The notes beneath the pieces are model-generated. The model was not told the origin of the DNA, made no database searches, and was given only the letters and a program-made list of their open reading frames with translations. 64,000 bases of DNA from Pseudomonas mediterranea CFBP 5447 (GTDB lineage: Bacteria > Pseudomonadota > Gammaproteobacteria > Pseudomonadales > Pseudomonadaceae). The position numbers and the translations under genes were made by a program. Shown piece by piece: positions 9,541 through 18,397 of this stretch (positions are counted from its first letter, which is position 1; each line of letters opens with the position of its first letter). Where the stretch lies: the NCBI RefSeq assembly GCF_000774145.1, contig NZ_KN322982.1:124001-188000 (forward strand). The letters run 5' to 3'.

Positions 9541-9672
9541 TGTGGCGAGGGAGCTTGCTCCCGCTGGAGTCCGAAGGACTCCCAATCCATCTGACGCGTT
9601 GAATCAGACATCAGGCGTCCACCGGTCTTGGGGCTGCCTCGCAGCCCAGCGGGAGCAAGCTCCCTCGCCACA
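9541..9672. repeat. REPIN, family A (long spacer)
   Basis: Inverted copies of TGTGGCGAGGGAGCTTGCTC bound a 132-base element; the spacer also contains GCGGGAGC pairing and an inner GGAGTCCGAAGGACTCC hairpin. It lies between yrfG and kbp (convergent). Confidence 0.88.
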
Positions 9673-9679
9673 GGGTTCG

Positions 9680-10129
9680 CTATTCGGGAATGCGCAACGA
9701 CTGCCCTGGATAGATCTTGTCCGGGTTCTTGAGCATCGGTTTGTTGGCCTCGAAGATTTTCATGTACTTGTTTGCATCGCCATAGACTCGCTTGGAAATA
9801 GCACTCAAGGTGTCGCCTTTTTCGACCGTCACGAATCTGGCCTCCTTCGCGACCGGACCGGTAACCGTGATCTGGTCATCGACACCGCTGATACCGGCCA
9901 CATTACCCAACGCCAACAGAATCTTTTCCTTCTCTTCCTGACTCGCGGCTTCACCCGTGGCTACGACTTTTTCGCCCTCGACCTTCACCTGGATCTTTGA
10001 CGTATCAATGCCTGTCAGCGCGTGCTGCACGTGCCGGGTCAGCGCTTCACCATTGGCCTGGGCCTTGTCGGGTGTCAACGCATCAAGAATTTTCTCACCG
10101 GCATCTTTCAAAAAACTGAAAAGGCTCAT
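9680..10129 (-). CDS. kbp: Potassium-binding protein Kbp (BON + LysM)
   Basis: A 149-residue cytoplasmic protein, exactly the length of E. coli Kbp/YgaU. A BON domain spans about residues 22-90 and a LysM domain about 96-147 (VTVEKGDTLSAISKRVYG ... KIYPGQSLRIPE). Kbp binds K+ and helps osmoadaptation (family knowledge). No signal peptide is seen. The start at 10129 has GGGAGAGAAT upstream on the minus strand; a longer in-frame extension upstream lacks homology and is rejected. Confidence 0.9.
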   Translation of the reverse strand: MSLFSFLKDAGEKILDALTPDKAQANGEALTRHVQHALTGIDTSKIQVKVEGEKVVATGEAASQEEKEKILLALGNVAGISGVDDQITVTGPVAKEARFVTVEKGDTLSAISKRVYGDANKYMKIFEANKPMLKNPDKIYPGQSLRIPE

Positions 10130-10265
10130 CGTATTCTCTCCCTGGGTTTGAATGTCCAGACGTACCAGACTAGACCCGAACGAAACGAACCACGCTCCCG
10201 GCCGACCAATGACCGCGCCACGCGCAAGCGCTAGAATCCGAATCTCCCCGCGCCCTGGAGCGAAG

Positions 10266-11153
10266 ATGGACATCAAGCAGCTGAAATTTCTCATCGCGCT
10301 GGACGAAACCCGCCACTTCGGCCAAGCCGCCGCACGCTGTCACATCACTCAACCCACCTTGTCGATGCGCCTGCGCAGCCTTGAAGAGGAACTTGACCTG
10401 CCACTGGTCAATCGCGGCCAGCGCTTCGAAGGCTTCACCGCGCCAGGGGAACGGGTACTGGCCTGGGCGCGTACGGTGCTGGCGGCGTACGACGGCCTGC
10501 AAGCCGAAGCGGCAGCCTGTCGTGGCAATCTGGCCGGTACCCTGCGCCTGGGCGTGGTGCCCCTGTCCGACTTCGACCCGCTGTCGATGATGCAACGACT
10601 GCATGCCGAGCACCCCGAGCTGCATTTCGAGCTGTCGTCCCTGAGCTCCGAACAGATCCTCGAACAACTGGCAAGCAACCGCATCGACCTGGGCGTTTCC
10701 TACCTGGAGCGCCTGGACAACGAGCGTTTCGAATCCCTGCCGTTCAGTCCTACCCGCATGGGCCTGCTGTACGACCAGCGCTTTTTTTTCTTCGGTGAAC
10801 AACCCCTGACCTGGCAAGCGCTGATCGAACTCCCCCTGGGCATGCTCACCAGCGGCATGCACTTTCGACAGTCCATCGATCACAACTTCCACAGCCGCAA
10901 CCTCGCCCCCCGTCCACTGTTGCAAACCGACGCCGTGCATCAGCTCCTGCAAGCCGTACATGGTGGGCTGTGTTGCGCGGTGATGCCGTTGAACAGCGGC
11001 CTTGATGTCCTGACCGAAGACCTGCGCATGCAGCCTATCGTCGATGCGCAAACGCTGGTCCCACTGGGGCTCATCATGCGCCGCGGTGCCCCGCGCTCGG
11101 CGTTGGCAGAGGCCTGTTTCGCCCTCTATCAGAAATCAACAGCAACATCTTGA
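10266..11153 (+). CDS. LysR-family transcriptional regulator
   Basis: A 295-residue LysR protein. The N-terminal winged helix-turn-helix includes HFGQAAARCHITQPTLSMRL, and the effector-binding domain follows from about residue 90. Start chosen at ATG 10266 after GGAGCGA. It precedes fdhD and the FdhF-like gene in the same direction (92 bases to fdhD), so it probably regulates that pair (inference). The signal is not deducible. Confidence 0.85.
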   Translation: MDIKQLKFLIALDETRHFGQAAARCHITQPTLSMRLRSLEEELDLPLVNRGQRFEGFTAPGERVLAWARTVLAAYDGLQAEAAACRGNLAGTLRLGVVPLSDFDPLSMMQRLHAEHPELHFELSSLSSEQILEQLASNRIDLGVSYLERLDNERFESLPFSPTRMGLLYDQRFFFFGEQPLTWQALIELPLGMLTSGMHFRQSIDHNFHSRNLAPRPLLQTDAVHQLLQAVHGGLCCAVMPLNSGLDVLTEDLRMQPIVDAQTLVPLGLIMRRGAPRSALAEACFALYQKSTATS

Positions 11154-11245
11154 TCGACGTCATCTATCGAAAGATCGGTAATAGCGATTAGACGTGGCAG
11201 ATTGCCGCATTTAGTCTTGTCACTATTCGAACCGTCGGTGATGCC

Positions 11246-12085
11246 ATGAAAGCCAAGCCTCCGGCCTGTCCGGTGCCCGCCGCGCAAACACCCGCGCCCA
11301 GCGCCAGCCAGAGCTATCACTACAGCAACCTGGACCACGCCCAAACGCAGAGCACGGAGCTCGCCGAGGAAGTGGCGTTGGCGATCGCCTATAACGGCAT
11401 CAGCCAGGCCGTCATGCTGGTCACACCCACCGATCTTGAGGATTTCATCGTCGGTTTCAGCCTGGGCAGCGGCATCATCACCGATCCATCGGACATCTAT
11501 GACCTGCAACTGAGCGGCACCGGCTCGGCACAATATGCCCAGGTGACCATCGCCAACCGTGCCTTCTGGAACCTCAAGCAACAGCGCCGGCAACTGGCCG
11601 GTACCAGTGGCTGCGGGCTCTGCGGCGTGGAAGCCGTGGAACAGGCGTTGCCGGACCTGAAAGTGCTGCCCGGCGCAGCGCTGCCCCCTGCACAGTGGCT
11701 CGATGGCCTGCGTCAGCGGATCGGCCAGTTCCAACCCTTGGGCCAGCACTGCGGCGCGGTACACGCGGCGCTGTTCATGAATGGCCAGGGCGAATTGCTG
11801 CTGGGCCGCGAAGACATCGGCCGTCACAACGCCCTCGACAAACTGATCGGCGCCTTGGTCCGCCAACAGATTCCGATGACCGATGGCGTGGCGATCGTGA
11901 CCAGTCGCTGCAGCCTCGAACTGATCCAGAAAGTGTTGCGGGCCGGTATCCAGACCTTGGTCAGTCTGTCGTCGCCCACCGGCCTTGCCGTGCAGTGGGC
12001 CCGCAAACACAACCTCAATCTTATCCACCTGCCGCAAAAAAGTGCGCCGCGGGTCTACAGCCCTGCGATGGAGAAACACGCGTGA
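11246..12085 (+). CDS. fdhD: Formate dehydrogenase accessory sulfurtransferase FdhD
   Basis: Transfers sulfur from IscS to the molybdenum cofactor of formate dehydrogenases, which need a sulfurated Mo centre. In this 279-residue protein the catalytic Cys pair is Cys123/Cys126 in SGCGLCGVEA; the family segments FIVGFSLGSGII and GREDIGRHNALDK are present. The stop overlaps the GTG start of the downstream oxidoreductase, tying the chaperone to its likely client. Confidence 0.95.
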   Translation: MKAKPPACPVPAAQTPAPSASQSYHYSNLDHAQTQSTELAEEVALAIAYNGISQAVMLVTPTDLEDFIVGFSLGSGIITDPSDIYDLQLSGTGSAQYAQVTIANRAFWNLKQQRRQLAGTSGCGLCGVEAVEQALPDLKVLPGAALPPAQWLDGLRQRIGQFQPLGQHCGAVHAALFMNGQGELLLGREDIGRHNALDKLIGALVRQQIPMTDGVAIVTSRCSLELIQKVLRAGIQTLVSLSSPTGLAVQWARKHNLNLIHLPQKSAPRVYSPAMEKHA

Positions 12086-14430
12086 GCAAGCATCAACAAG
12101 CCAACCAGAAACCCGCACCGCGCTATAAGCCCTACAAAGGCCCGGCCGGTGGTTGGGGGGCGCTGATCAGCGTTACCCAGGCCTGGCTGACCAGCGATAA
12201 CGCGCTGAAAAACCTCCGCATGATGCTCAAGACCAACCAGAACGGCGGCTTCGACTGCCCGGGCTGTGCCTGGGGCGACTCGCCGGAAAGCGGCATGGTC
12301 AAGTTCTGCGAAAACGGCGCCAAGGCGGTGAACTGGGAAGCGACCAAACGCCGTGTCGATGCTGCATTTTTCGCCCGGCACAGCGTCACGGCATTGCTGG
12401 AGCAGAGCGACTACTGGCTCGAATACCAGGGCCGCCTGACCGAGCCTATGAGCTACGACGCCGAGACCGATCGCTACAAGCCCATCAGCTGGGAAGCGGC
12501 GTTTGCCCTCATCGGCAAGCACCTGAAAGGGCTGTCCAGCCCGAACCAGGCCGAGTTCTACACTTCCGGCCGGGCCAGCAACGAAGCGGCCTACCTGTAT
12601 CAATTGTTCGTGCGCGCTTTCGGCACCAACAACTTCCCCGACTGCTCGAACATGTGCCACGAGGCCAGCGGTGTGGCGCTGTCCCAGAGTGTCGGCGTAG
12701 GCAAGGGCACGGTGACGTTCGACGATTTCGAGCACTCCGACGCGATTTTCGTCTGGGGCCAGAACCCGGGGACCAACCACCCAAGAATGCTCGAGCCACT
12801 GCGCGAAGCAGTGAAGCGCGGTGCCCAGGTGGTCTGCATCAACCCACTCAAGGAACGTGGCCTGGAGCGCTTCCAGCATCCGCAGAACCCGTTCGAGATG
12901 CTCACCAACGGCAACAAACCCACCAACACCGCGTTTTTCCGTCCGGCCCTGGGCGGCGACATGGCCATCTTGCGCGGCATGGCGAAATTCCTGCTGCAAT
13001 GGGAACGTGAAGCGCAAAAAACCGGCGCTCCCGCCGTGTTCGACCACGCGTTTCTCAACGAGCACAGTGCCAACGTGCTGGAATACCTGGCCGTGGTCGA
13101 CGACACCTCATGGGAGCAGATCGTCGAGCAATCGGGCCTGCCCCTGGTGGAGATCGAGCAGGCGGCACGCATGTACGCCAACAGCAAGAACGTGATCATG
13201 TGCTGGGCGATGGGTATCACCCAGCATCGCCACTCGGTGGCGACCATCCAGGAAATCGCCAACCTGATGATGCTGCGTGGCAATATCGGCCGACCCGGCG
13301 CGGGCCTGTGCCCGGTTCGGGGCCACAGCAACGTGCAGGGCGACCGGACCATGGGAATCAACGAGCGCCCACCCGCAGCGTTTCTCGACACACTGGAGCG
13401 GCGCTTCCAATTCAAGGTACCGCGGGAGAACGGCCACAACGTGGTGGAGGCGATCCATGCCATGGCCGCGGGCCAGGCGAGAGTCTTCATCGGTCTGGGC
13501 GGCAACTTCGCCCAGGCTACCCCGGACAGTCACCGGACTTTCCAGGCCCTGAGCAACTGCGATCTGACCGTACAGATCAGCACCAAGCTCAACCGCAGCC
13601 ACCTGGCCCATGGGAAGGAAGCGTTGATTCTGCCGTGCCTGGGTCGCACCGACATCGACCGGCAAGCCGCCGGCTCGCAAGCGGTTACCGTGGAAGACTC
13701 CTTCAGCATGGTCCACGCCTCCAATGGGCAATTGGAACCCCTGTCCAACCAGATGCGTTCCGAGCCCTGGATCATTGCCGGCATGGCCGCCGCCACCCTG
13801 GGTGAGCGTCCGGTGGATTGGAGCTGGCTGGTGGCCGACTACAACCGCATCCGCGACCTGATCGCCGACACCATTCCCGGCTTCAAGGACTTCAACGAGA
13901 AATTGCACAACCCCGGCGGCTTCTACCTGGGCAACAGCGCCAGCGTACGTCGCTGGAGCACCCCTTCGGGCCGCGCCAACTTCAAGCCCAACCGGTTACC
14001 GGCTGATCTGGTGCATGAGCGCACCCGCGCCACCGGTCAGCTGCCGGACCTGATTCTGCAATCCATGCGCTCCCACGACCAGTACAACACCACCATCTAC
14101 GGCCTCAACGACCGTTATCGTGGCGTGAAAGGCCAGCGTGACGTGTTGTTCGTCAATGAAGCCGACATTATTCGCCTGGGCTTCAAGCCAGGACAGAAGG
14201 CCGATATCGTCTCGCTCTGGGATGACGGTCGCGAGCGGCGGGTCAAAGGGTTTACCCTGCTGGCATTCGACATTCCTGCCGGGCAGGCCGCAGCCTACTA
14301 CCCGGAAGTCAATCCATTGGTGCCGCTGGAAAGCACTGGCGACGAAAGCGATACCCCAACCTCGAAGTTCGTGGCAATCCGTCTGGAAGCAGCGAGCGAG
14401 GATGGGTTAATCCTGGCCAAATCGGCCTGA
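12082..14430 (+). CDS. FdhF/YdeP-family molybdopterin oxidoreductase alpha subunit
   Basis: A 782-residue bis-MGD oxidoreductase of the YdeP type. The GTG start overlaps the fdhD stop. The putative Mo ligand is Cys192 in DCSNMCHEASG; Cys192-His193 align with the SeCys-His of formate dehydrogenase H. The N-terminal iron-sulfur region is atypical, with Cys59-x2-Cys62 and Cys76 rather than the classical four-Cys spacing. Further MGD-binding segments are MLRGNIGRPGAGLCPVRGHS and WSTPSGRANF, then the C-terminal barrel. No beta or gamma subunit is adjacent, so the electron partner is unknown. YdeP is linked to acid resistance in E. coli; formate as substrate here is unproven. Confidence 0.85.
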   Translation: MSKHQQANQKPAPRYKPYKGPAGGWGALISVTQAWLTSDNALKNLRMMLKTNQNGGFDCPGCAWGDSPESGMVKFCENGAKAVNWEATKRRVDAAFFARHSVTALLEQSDYWLEYQGRLTEPMSYDAETDRYKPISWEAAFALIGKHLKGLSSPNQAEFYTSGRASNEAAYLYQLFVRAFGTNNFPDCSNMCHEASGVALSQSVGVGKGTVTFDDFEHSDAIFVWGQNPGTNHPRMLEPLREAVKRGAQVVCINPLKERGLERFQHPQNPFEMLTNGNKPTNTAFFRPALGGDMAILRGMAKFLLQWEREAQKTGAPAVFDHAFLNEHSANVLEYLAVVDDTSWEQIVEQSGLPLVEIEQAARMYANSKNVIMCWAMGITQHRHSVATIQEIANLMMLRGNIGRPGAGLCPVRGHSNVQGDRTMGINERPPAAFLDTLERRFQFKVPRENGHNVVEAIHAMAAGQARVFIGLGGNFAQATPDSHRTFQALSNCDLTVQISTKLNRSHLAHGKEALILPCLGRTDIDRQAAGSQAVTVEDSFSMVHASNGQLEPLSNQMRSEPWIIAGMAAATLGERPVDWSWLVADYNRIRDLIADTIPGFKDFNEKLHNPGGFYLGNSASVRRWSTPSGRANFKPNRLPADLVHERTRATGQLPDLILQSMRSHDQYNTTIYGLNDRYRGVKGQRDVLFVNEADIIRLGFKPGQKADIVSLWDDGRERRVKGFTLLAFDIPAGQAAAYYPEVNPLVPLESTGDESDTPTSKFVAIRLEAASEDGLILAKSA

Positions 14431-14452
14431 CCGTCGCTTTTCATTCGCCCAC

Positions 14453-14483
14453 AAAAAAGGCCGTTTTTCATAGAAAACGGCCT
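14453..14483. terminator. Hairpin after the oxidoreductase gene
   Basis: AGGCCGTTTT (14458-14467) pairs with AAAACGGCCT (14474-14483) around a six-base loop. An A-run lies on the left, so the U-tract belongs to a minus-strand transcript; for the plus strand it is a strong hairpin without a clean U-tract. It probably still marks the end of the fdhD operon. Confidence 0.5.
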
Positions 14484-14640
14484 GTCCGAAGTAGCTAAAG
14501 ACCGGCGCAAATACATTAAGTTCCGCCCATAAAACAATAACTTAGAGAATTGTGCACAAGTCGTGTTACTCGTCGGATTTCGATTGTCACCAAGCGAAGC
14601 CAGCCTCAGGATCGCGCCGTCATCCCTTTGAGGCTCCTCT

Positions 14641-15117
14641 ATGAAGTTCTCCTCCATTCTCTTGTTGTCCCTCGGCCTGGTCAGTGGCGTCGCGTCTGCC
14701 GGCGGTACCGCCGAAGCGGGTGTCGGCGGCGCATTGGGCGGGGTTTTGGGTTCGGTCGTCGGCCAGTCCCTGGGCGGCAATACCGGTTCGACCATCGGTG
14801 CGGCCCTGGGCGGCGCGGGCGGTAGTGCCGTCGGCGCGGACAAGCACAGCCGCGGCGAAGCGGCGATCGGCGGCGCGCTGGGTGCGGCCGGCGGTAACGT
14901 GGTCGGCCGTAGCGTCGGTGGCAGCACCGGCAGCCTGATCGGTGCAGCAGCAGGCGGTGGCGCCGGCGGTGCACTGGGTAACTACATGGGCAAGGACGAT
15001 GACGACGATCGTCGCTATGAAGGTCGCCGTGGTGACCGCCGCTACTACCGTGACGGCCATCCAGGTCGCGGCCATGCCTATGGGCATCGCAAGCATCACC
15101 GCTACTACCGCGACTAA
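14641..15117 (+). CDS. Secreted glycine-zipper protein
   Basis: A 158-residue protein with a signal peptide (residues 1-20, ending VASA). A run of GxxxG-type glycine zippers follows (about 24-115), with alternating AxGGxxGG segments typical of envelope proteins that pack hydrophobic helices in or against the outer membrane. The C-terminal tail starts with five Asp (about 120), then becomes Arg/Tyr/His-rich (RRYYRD, HRKHHRYYRD). There is no lipobox. The precise role is unknown. Monocistronic, with its own terminator. Confidence 0.75.
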   Translation: MKFSSILLLSLGLVSGVASAGGTAEAGVGGALGGVLGSVVGQSLGGNTGSTIGAALGGAGGSAVGADKHSRGEAAIGGALGAAGGNVVGRSVGGSTGSLIGAAAGGGAGGALGNYMGKDDDDDRRYEGRRGDRRYYRDGHPGRGHAYGHRKHHRYYRD

Positions 15118-15148
15118 CCAAGCGGACTGATACCCGCTGGATCTGAAG

Positions 15149-15184
15149 ATCGCAGCCTACCGCTCCCCGGAGGCTGCGATTTTT
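15149..15184 (+). terminator. Rho-independent terminator
   Basis: ATCGCAGCCT (15149-15158) pairs perfectly with AGGCTGCGAT (15171-15180) over a 12-base loop and is followed by a T-run. It ends the glycine-zipper gene and lies just before the convergent thioesterase gene. Confidence 0.9.
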
Positions 15185-15188
15185 CGTT

Positions 15189-15608
15189 TCAAACCGCCAA
15201 CCGCTCCAGGGCCGCACGCAACCGATCCGGAATCGCCACCGGCCGATTCGACGCCCGGTCCACGAACACGTGCACGAAGCGCCCCGCAGCGCAGGCCTCT
15301 TCCTCCCCCGCCTTGAAGACCGCCAGTTCATATTGCACCGAACTGCTACCCAGCTTCCCGACCCGCAGGCCCACTTCAATTCGCTCGGGGAATGCGATGG
15401 ACGCAAAGTAATCGCAGGCCGAACTCACCACGAACGCCACGACCTCCCCACCCTGGATGTCCAGGCCGCCGACCTCGATCAGGTAGGTGTTCACCGCCGT
15501 ATCGAAGAAGCTGTAGTAGGTGACATTGTTGACGTGACCGTACACGTCGTTGTCATGCCAGCGCGTAGTGATGGCTTGCAGATGAGGGTATTCGGTACGT
15601 TGGGGCAT
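15189..15608 (-). CDS. Acyl-CoA thioesterase (4HBT / YbgC type)
   Basis: A 139-residue single hot-dog protein with the 4HBT active-site segment [20 protein letters not shown] (Asp in WHDND). The next upstream gene on the same strand is a 3-hydroxyacyl-CoA dehydrogenase, 40 bases away, so the pair is probably an operon handling acyl-CoA esters. The natural substrate is unknown. Confidence 0.88.
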   Translation of the reverse strand: MPQRTEYPHLQAITTRWHDNDVYGHVNNVTYYSFFDTAVNTYLIEVGGLDIQGGEVVAFVVSSACDYFASIAFPERIEVGLRVGKLGSSSVQYELAVFKAGEEEACAAGRFVHVFVDRASNRPVAIPDRLRAALERLAV

Positions 15609-15648
15609 CAGTTTCCCTTTTCGGTTGTCAGTGATCGTTGCGAGATGG

Positions 15649-16866
15649 CTACCGTTGCGCGAATCCCTTGCCCTGCGCCGCCAGCTCCCCGATCAGGCGC
15701 GCAGGTCTCCACTGGTCTCCCTGCTTCGTCTCGAGCTCCAGCAATCGCGCGTGGATATCCTCAAGCCCTTGCCGGTCAGCCCAGGCCATCGGACCGCCCT
15801 TGTCCGCCGGAAACCCGTAGCCGTTGAGGTACACCAGATCGATGTCGTGGGCCGACTCGGCAATGCCTTCCTGGAGGATCTTCGCCCCCTCGTTGACCAG
15901 TGCCAGCAGGCACCGCTCGAGAATTTCCCCGCTGTCGATCTCCCGACGCTGAAAACCCAGTTCTTCACTGACCCGCTGCACCAGCGCATCGACTTCCACG
16001 TCATGCTCGGCCTGCCGGCTGCCGGGCTCGTAGTGATAGTACCCGTTGCCGCTTTTCTGGCCGAACCGCCCGAGTTCGCACAGGCGATTGTCCACCTGCA
16101 CCTCGGGCACATCCTGGCCTTTGCCGGCCAGTTCCCGCGCCCGCCACTCCAGGTCGATCCCGACCACGTCGTACATCCGGAACGGCCCCATGGCGAAGCC
16201 GAAACCCTGCAACGCCGCATCGACCTGATGGGGAAAGGCGCCCTCCAGCAACATTTTGCGAGCTTCCAGCACATAAGGGTGAAGCATCCGGTTGCCGATG
16301 AAGCCGTGGCAATTGCCCGACACCACACTGACCTTGCCCATGCGGCTGCCCAATGCGAGGGCGGTGTCCAGCACCGCTCTGGAGGTCTGTGCGCCGCGCA
16401 CGATTTCCAACAGTTTCATGATGTGCGCCGGACTGAAGAAATGCAGCCCCAGGACCTGGCTTGGGCGGCGCGTGACGGCGGAAATGGCGTCGATATCCAG
16501 GGCCGACGTGTTGCTCGCCAGAATAGCCTCAGGCTTGAGCAGGCCATCCAGCTCGCGGAAAATCTGCTGTTTGAGTTCAAGGTTCTCATACACCGCTTCG
16601 ATCACCAGGTCCACGTCATGGATCGCCGCGTAATCGCCGGCCCTGGTCACCCTGGCGATCCGAGCATCGGCTTCACCCTGGTCGATACGGCCCTGGCGCA
16701 CGCCATGGGCATAGGTCTCGGCCACGGCGGCCAGCGCCTGTTCGAGCATCTGCGGGTTATTGTCGACCCACCGCACCGTCACGCCGGCATTGGCCAGGCA
16801 CATCACGATGCCCCGCCCCATGGTGCCTGCACCGATCACGGCGGCGTGCTCAATCATCTGGCTCAT
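15649..16866 (-). CDS. 3-hydroxyacyl-CoA dehydrogenase
   Basis: A 405-residue NAD-dependent dehydrogenase. The N-terminal Rossmann motif is [10 protein letters not shown], with ASNTSALDI and [15 protein letters not shown] following, the family's catalytic His/Glu regions. Two C-terminal 3HCDH helical domains follow (GFIGNRM... and [12 protein letters not shown]). There is no enoyl-CoA hydratase domain, so it equals the C-terminal half of FadB. Probably beta-oxidation of a specialised acyl-CoA together with the downstream thioesterase. Confidence 0.92.
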   Translation of the reverse strand: MSQMIEHAAVIGAGTMGRGIVMCLANAGVTVRWVDNNPQMLEQALAAVAETYAHGVRQGRIDQGEADARIARVTRAGDYAAIHDVDLVIEAVYENLELKQQIFRELDGLLKPEAILASNTSALDIDAISAVTRRPSQVLGLHFFSPAHIMKLLEIVRGAQTSRAVLDTALALGSRMGKVSVVSGNCHGFIGNRMLHPYVLEARKMLLEGAFPHQVDAALQGFGFAMGPFRMYDVVGIDLEWRARELAGKGQDVPEVQVDNRLCELGRFGQKSGNGYYHYEPGSRQAEHDVEVDALVQRVSEELGFQRREIDSGEILERCLLALVNEGAKILQEGIAESAHDIDLVYLNGYGFPADKGGPMAWADRQGLEDIHARLLELETKQGDQWRPARLIGELAAQGKGFAQR

Positions 16867-16955
16867 GTCTGCTCTCTCGTCGGCGACCCAAAGACAGCCT
16901 TCACCTTAGTCAGCCGCCGACTGTTTTTGAAATTTATTCGTGTGATGGGCGGCAT

Positions 16956-17168
16956 TCAGCGGATGGATGCTGCCCACAGGTGTCTCTTGCGGATGTTGCC
17001 CTTGAGACGGCCATGGCTGCGCTTTCCCTTGCCACGAGGTGATACAAATCCGGGCACTTTGATGCCTCGTTCCAGCATCGTTCGCGGGTTAAGGTGCACC
17101 GTCAATTCACGCGCTACATCGGGCCAGGAGGCCCGGTGATCCAGAGCCCAGTTCAAGGACCGAACCAT
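16956..17168 (-). CDS. Possible small basic protein, unrecognised
   Basis: A 70-codon open frame in the 300-base gap between the dehydrogenase and the protease. It is strongly basic toward the C-terminus (RGKGKRSHGRLKGNIRKRH). Its ATG lies on the same CATG as the protease start on the other strand, so the two would overlap head-to-head. No family recognised and no clear ribosome site (AAAACGGGTGTGGC upstream). It may be a chance frame or a degraded gene remnant. Confidence 0.2.
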   Translation of the reverse strand: MVRSLNWALDHRASWPDVARELTVHLNPRTMLERGIKVPGFVSPRGKGKRSHGRLKGNIRKRHLWAASIR

Positions 17169-18231
17169 GCCACACCCGTTTTCCGCGCTACGCACCCTGG
17201 CCATCATGTCAGCGTCACTGCTGGCCGGCTGCCTGACCATTCCTGAGCAACCCGGCGTGGAACCGGCCGTGTTCGAAACCCCCGAGTATCTCGCGCAACG
17301 AGGCCTGTCCGTCGTAAAGGCTTCGGCTTTGTATGCACGTGGCGGCACCGGCCAGGACATGACCGTGGCGCTGGTCGACTCGGGACTCAACGCCCACCTG
17401 CAAGAGTTCGAAGGCAGGTTGGCCGATCCGGGATACGACTATGTCGAGGATCGTCCCGGCACAGTCGACCGCATCGGCCACGGCACCCAGATGGCGGGCA
17501 TCCTCGCCGCCAACAAGGACAATCAGGGCATGCACGGGATCGCCTTCAACGCCCGGCTGATCCCCTTTCGCTTCGGCGACGACAACGAGCCGTTTTTCTT
17601 CGACAGCGAAATTGCCCGCTCCTGGCAAAGTGGCTTCGACAAGGGCGCCCGCCTGTTCAATAACTCGTGGGCCAACGCCATCCCCGCAACCGAAATCACC
17701 GAATCACGTTACAACCAGGTAATGCCCGACTCACTGGGCGTTGCCCGAAGGCTGGTATCGGAAGGCGCCGTGTTTGTCTTTCCGACCGGCAACGAACTCA
17801 AGCGCGAGCCCCTGGCCGAACCAGGTTTGCCAGCGGCATTGCCTGAGCTGGAAAAAGGCTGGATCGCGGTCGTTGCACTGAAGAACGATGGCAGTGCCAT
17901 CAACGGCAAATCCAATTATTGCGGGGTTGCGGCAGCCTGGTGCATCGCCGTTCCCGGTGGGGACGCAGGTGCTCAGGCAGGCCTGCTCACCGTTGCCAGG
18001 GATGGACGTTACGTACACACCGCCGGCACCTCTCCGGCAGCCGCGCTGGTCACCGGCGCACTGGCTGCGCTGCAGAGCCGTTATCCACAACTCAGTCCGC
18101 AGCAGGTACGTGAGCACCTGCTGGCGACAAGCAATCGCACGGGTATCTACGCCAACAGCGAGGCCTATGGGCGAGGCTTGATGGACCTTGAAGCGGCTTC
18201 TGCACGCCCCCCAGCATCATTGGTTGATTGA
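17167..18231 (+). CDS. S8 (subtilisin-type) serine protease lipoprotein
   Basis: A 354-residue lipoprotein protease with lipobox LLAGC (Cys22). The catalytic triad is Asp71 (VALVDSG), His105 (GHGTQMAG) and Ser289 (GTSPAAALV), with oxyanion Asn209 (PTGNE). The fold and the closing segment YGRGLMDLEAA resemble the passenger domains of NalP/SphB1-like autotransporter proteases, but the protein stops there: no beta-barrel follows. It should therefore stay lipid-anchored rather than be auto-transported (inference). AAGGA lies upstream of the ATG. A small lipoprotein with a similar leader follows 22 bases later. Confidence 0.88.
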   Translation: MPHPFSALRTLAIMSASLLAGCLTIPEQPGVEPAVFETPEYLAQRGLSVVKASALYARGGTGQDMTVALVDSGLNAHLQEFEGRLADPGYDYVEDRPGTVDRIGHGTQMAGILAANKDNQGMHGIAFNARLIPFRFGDDNEPFFFDSEIARSWQSGFDKGARLFNNSWANAIPATEITESRYNQVMPDSLGVARRLVSEGAVFVFPTGNELKREPLAEPGLPAALPELEKGWIAVVALKNDGSAINGKSNYCGVAAAWCIAVPGGDAGAQAGLLTVARDGRYVHTAGTSPAAALVTGALAALQSRYPQLSPQQVREHLLATSNRTGIYANSEAYGRGLMDLEAASARPPASLVD

Positions 18232-18253
18232 TCAACTTTCAAAGGGAAAAACC

Positions 18254-18397
18254 ATGTCGCTTAAACTGACCATCCTCTCCGCCATGACCGCGTCTCTATT
18301 GTTGGCCGGATGTATGAAAATCCCCGAAATACCGCCACTGCTTGCCCACTGTAAAGCCCCGAGCATGACGCCTGCGATCACTTCACTGCCTGGCTGA
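18254..18397 (+). CDS. Small lipoprotein (47 residues)
   Basis: Signal peptide and lipobox LLLAGC, then only about 28 mature residues. The leader region (MTASLLLAGCMKIPE) closely matches that of the preceding protease (MSASLLAGCLTIPE), suggesting a duplicated and shortened relative. AAAGGGAAAA upstream of the ATG is a good ribosome site. Function unknown; probably co-transcribed with the protease. Confidence 0.55.
   Translation: MSLKLTILSAMTASLLLAGCMKIPEIPPLLAHCKAPSMTPAITSLPG

Noticed and set aside
15649..16866. Carnitine dehydrogenase with betainyl-CoA thioesterase
   Set aside because: The adjacent thioesterase invited this, but 405 residues with two C-terminal 3HCDH domains fits the FadB-like 3-hydroxyacyl-CoA dehydrogenases better than the shorter carnitine dehydrogenases.
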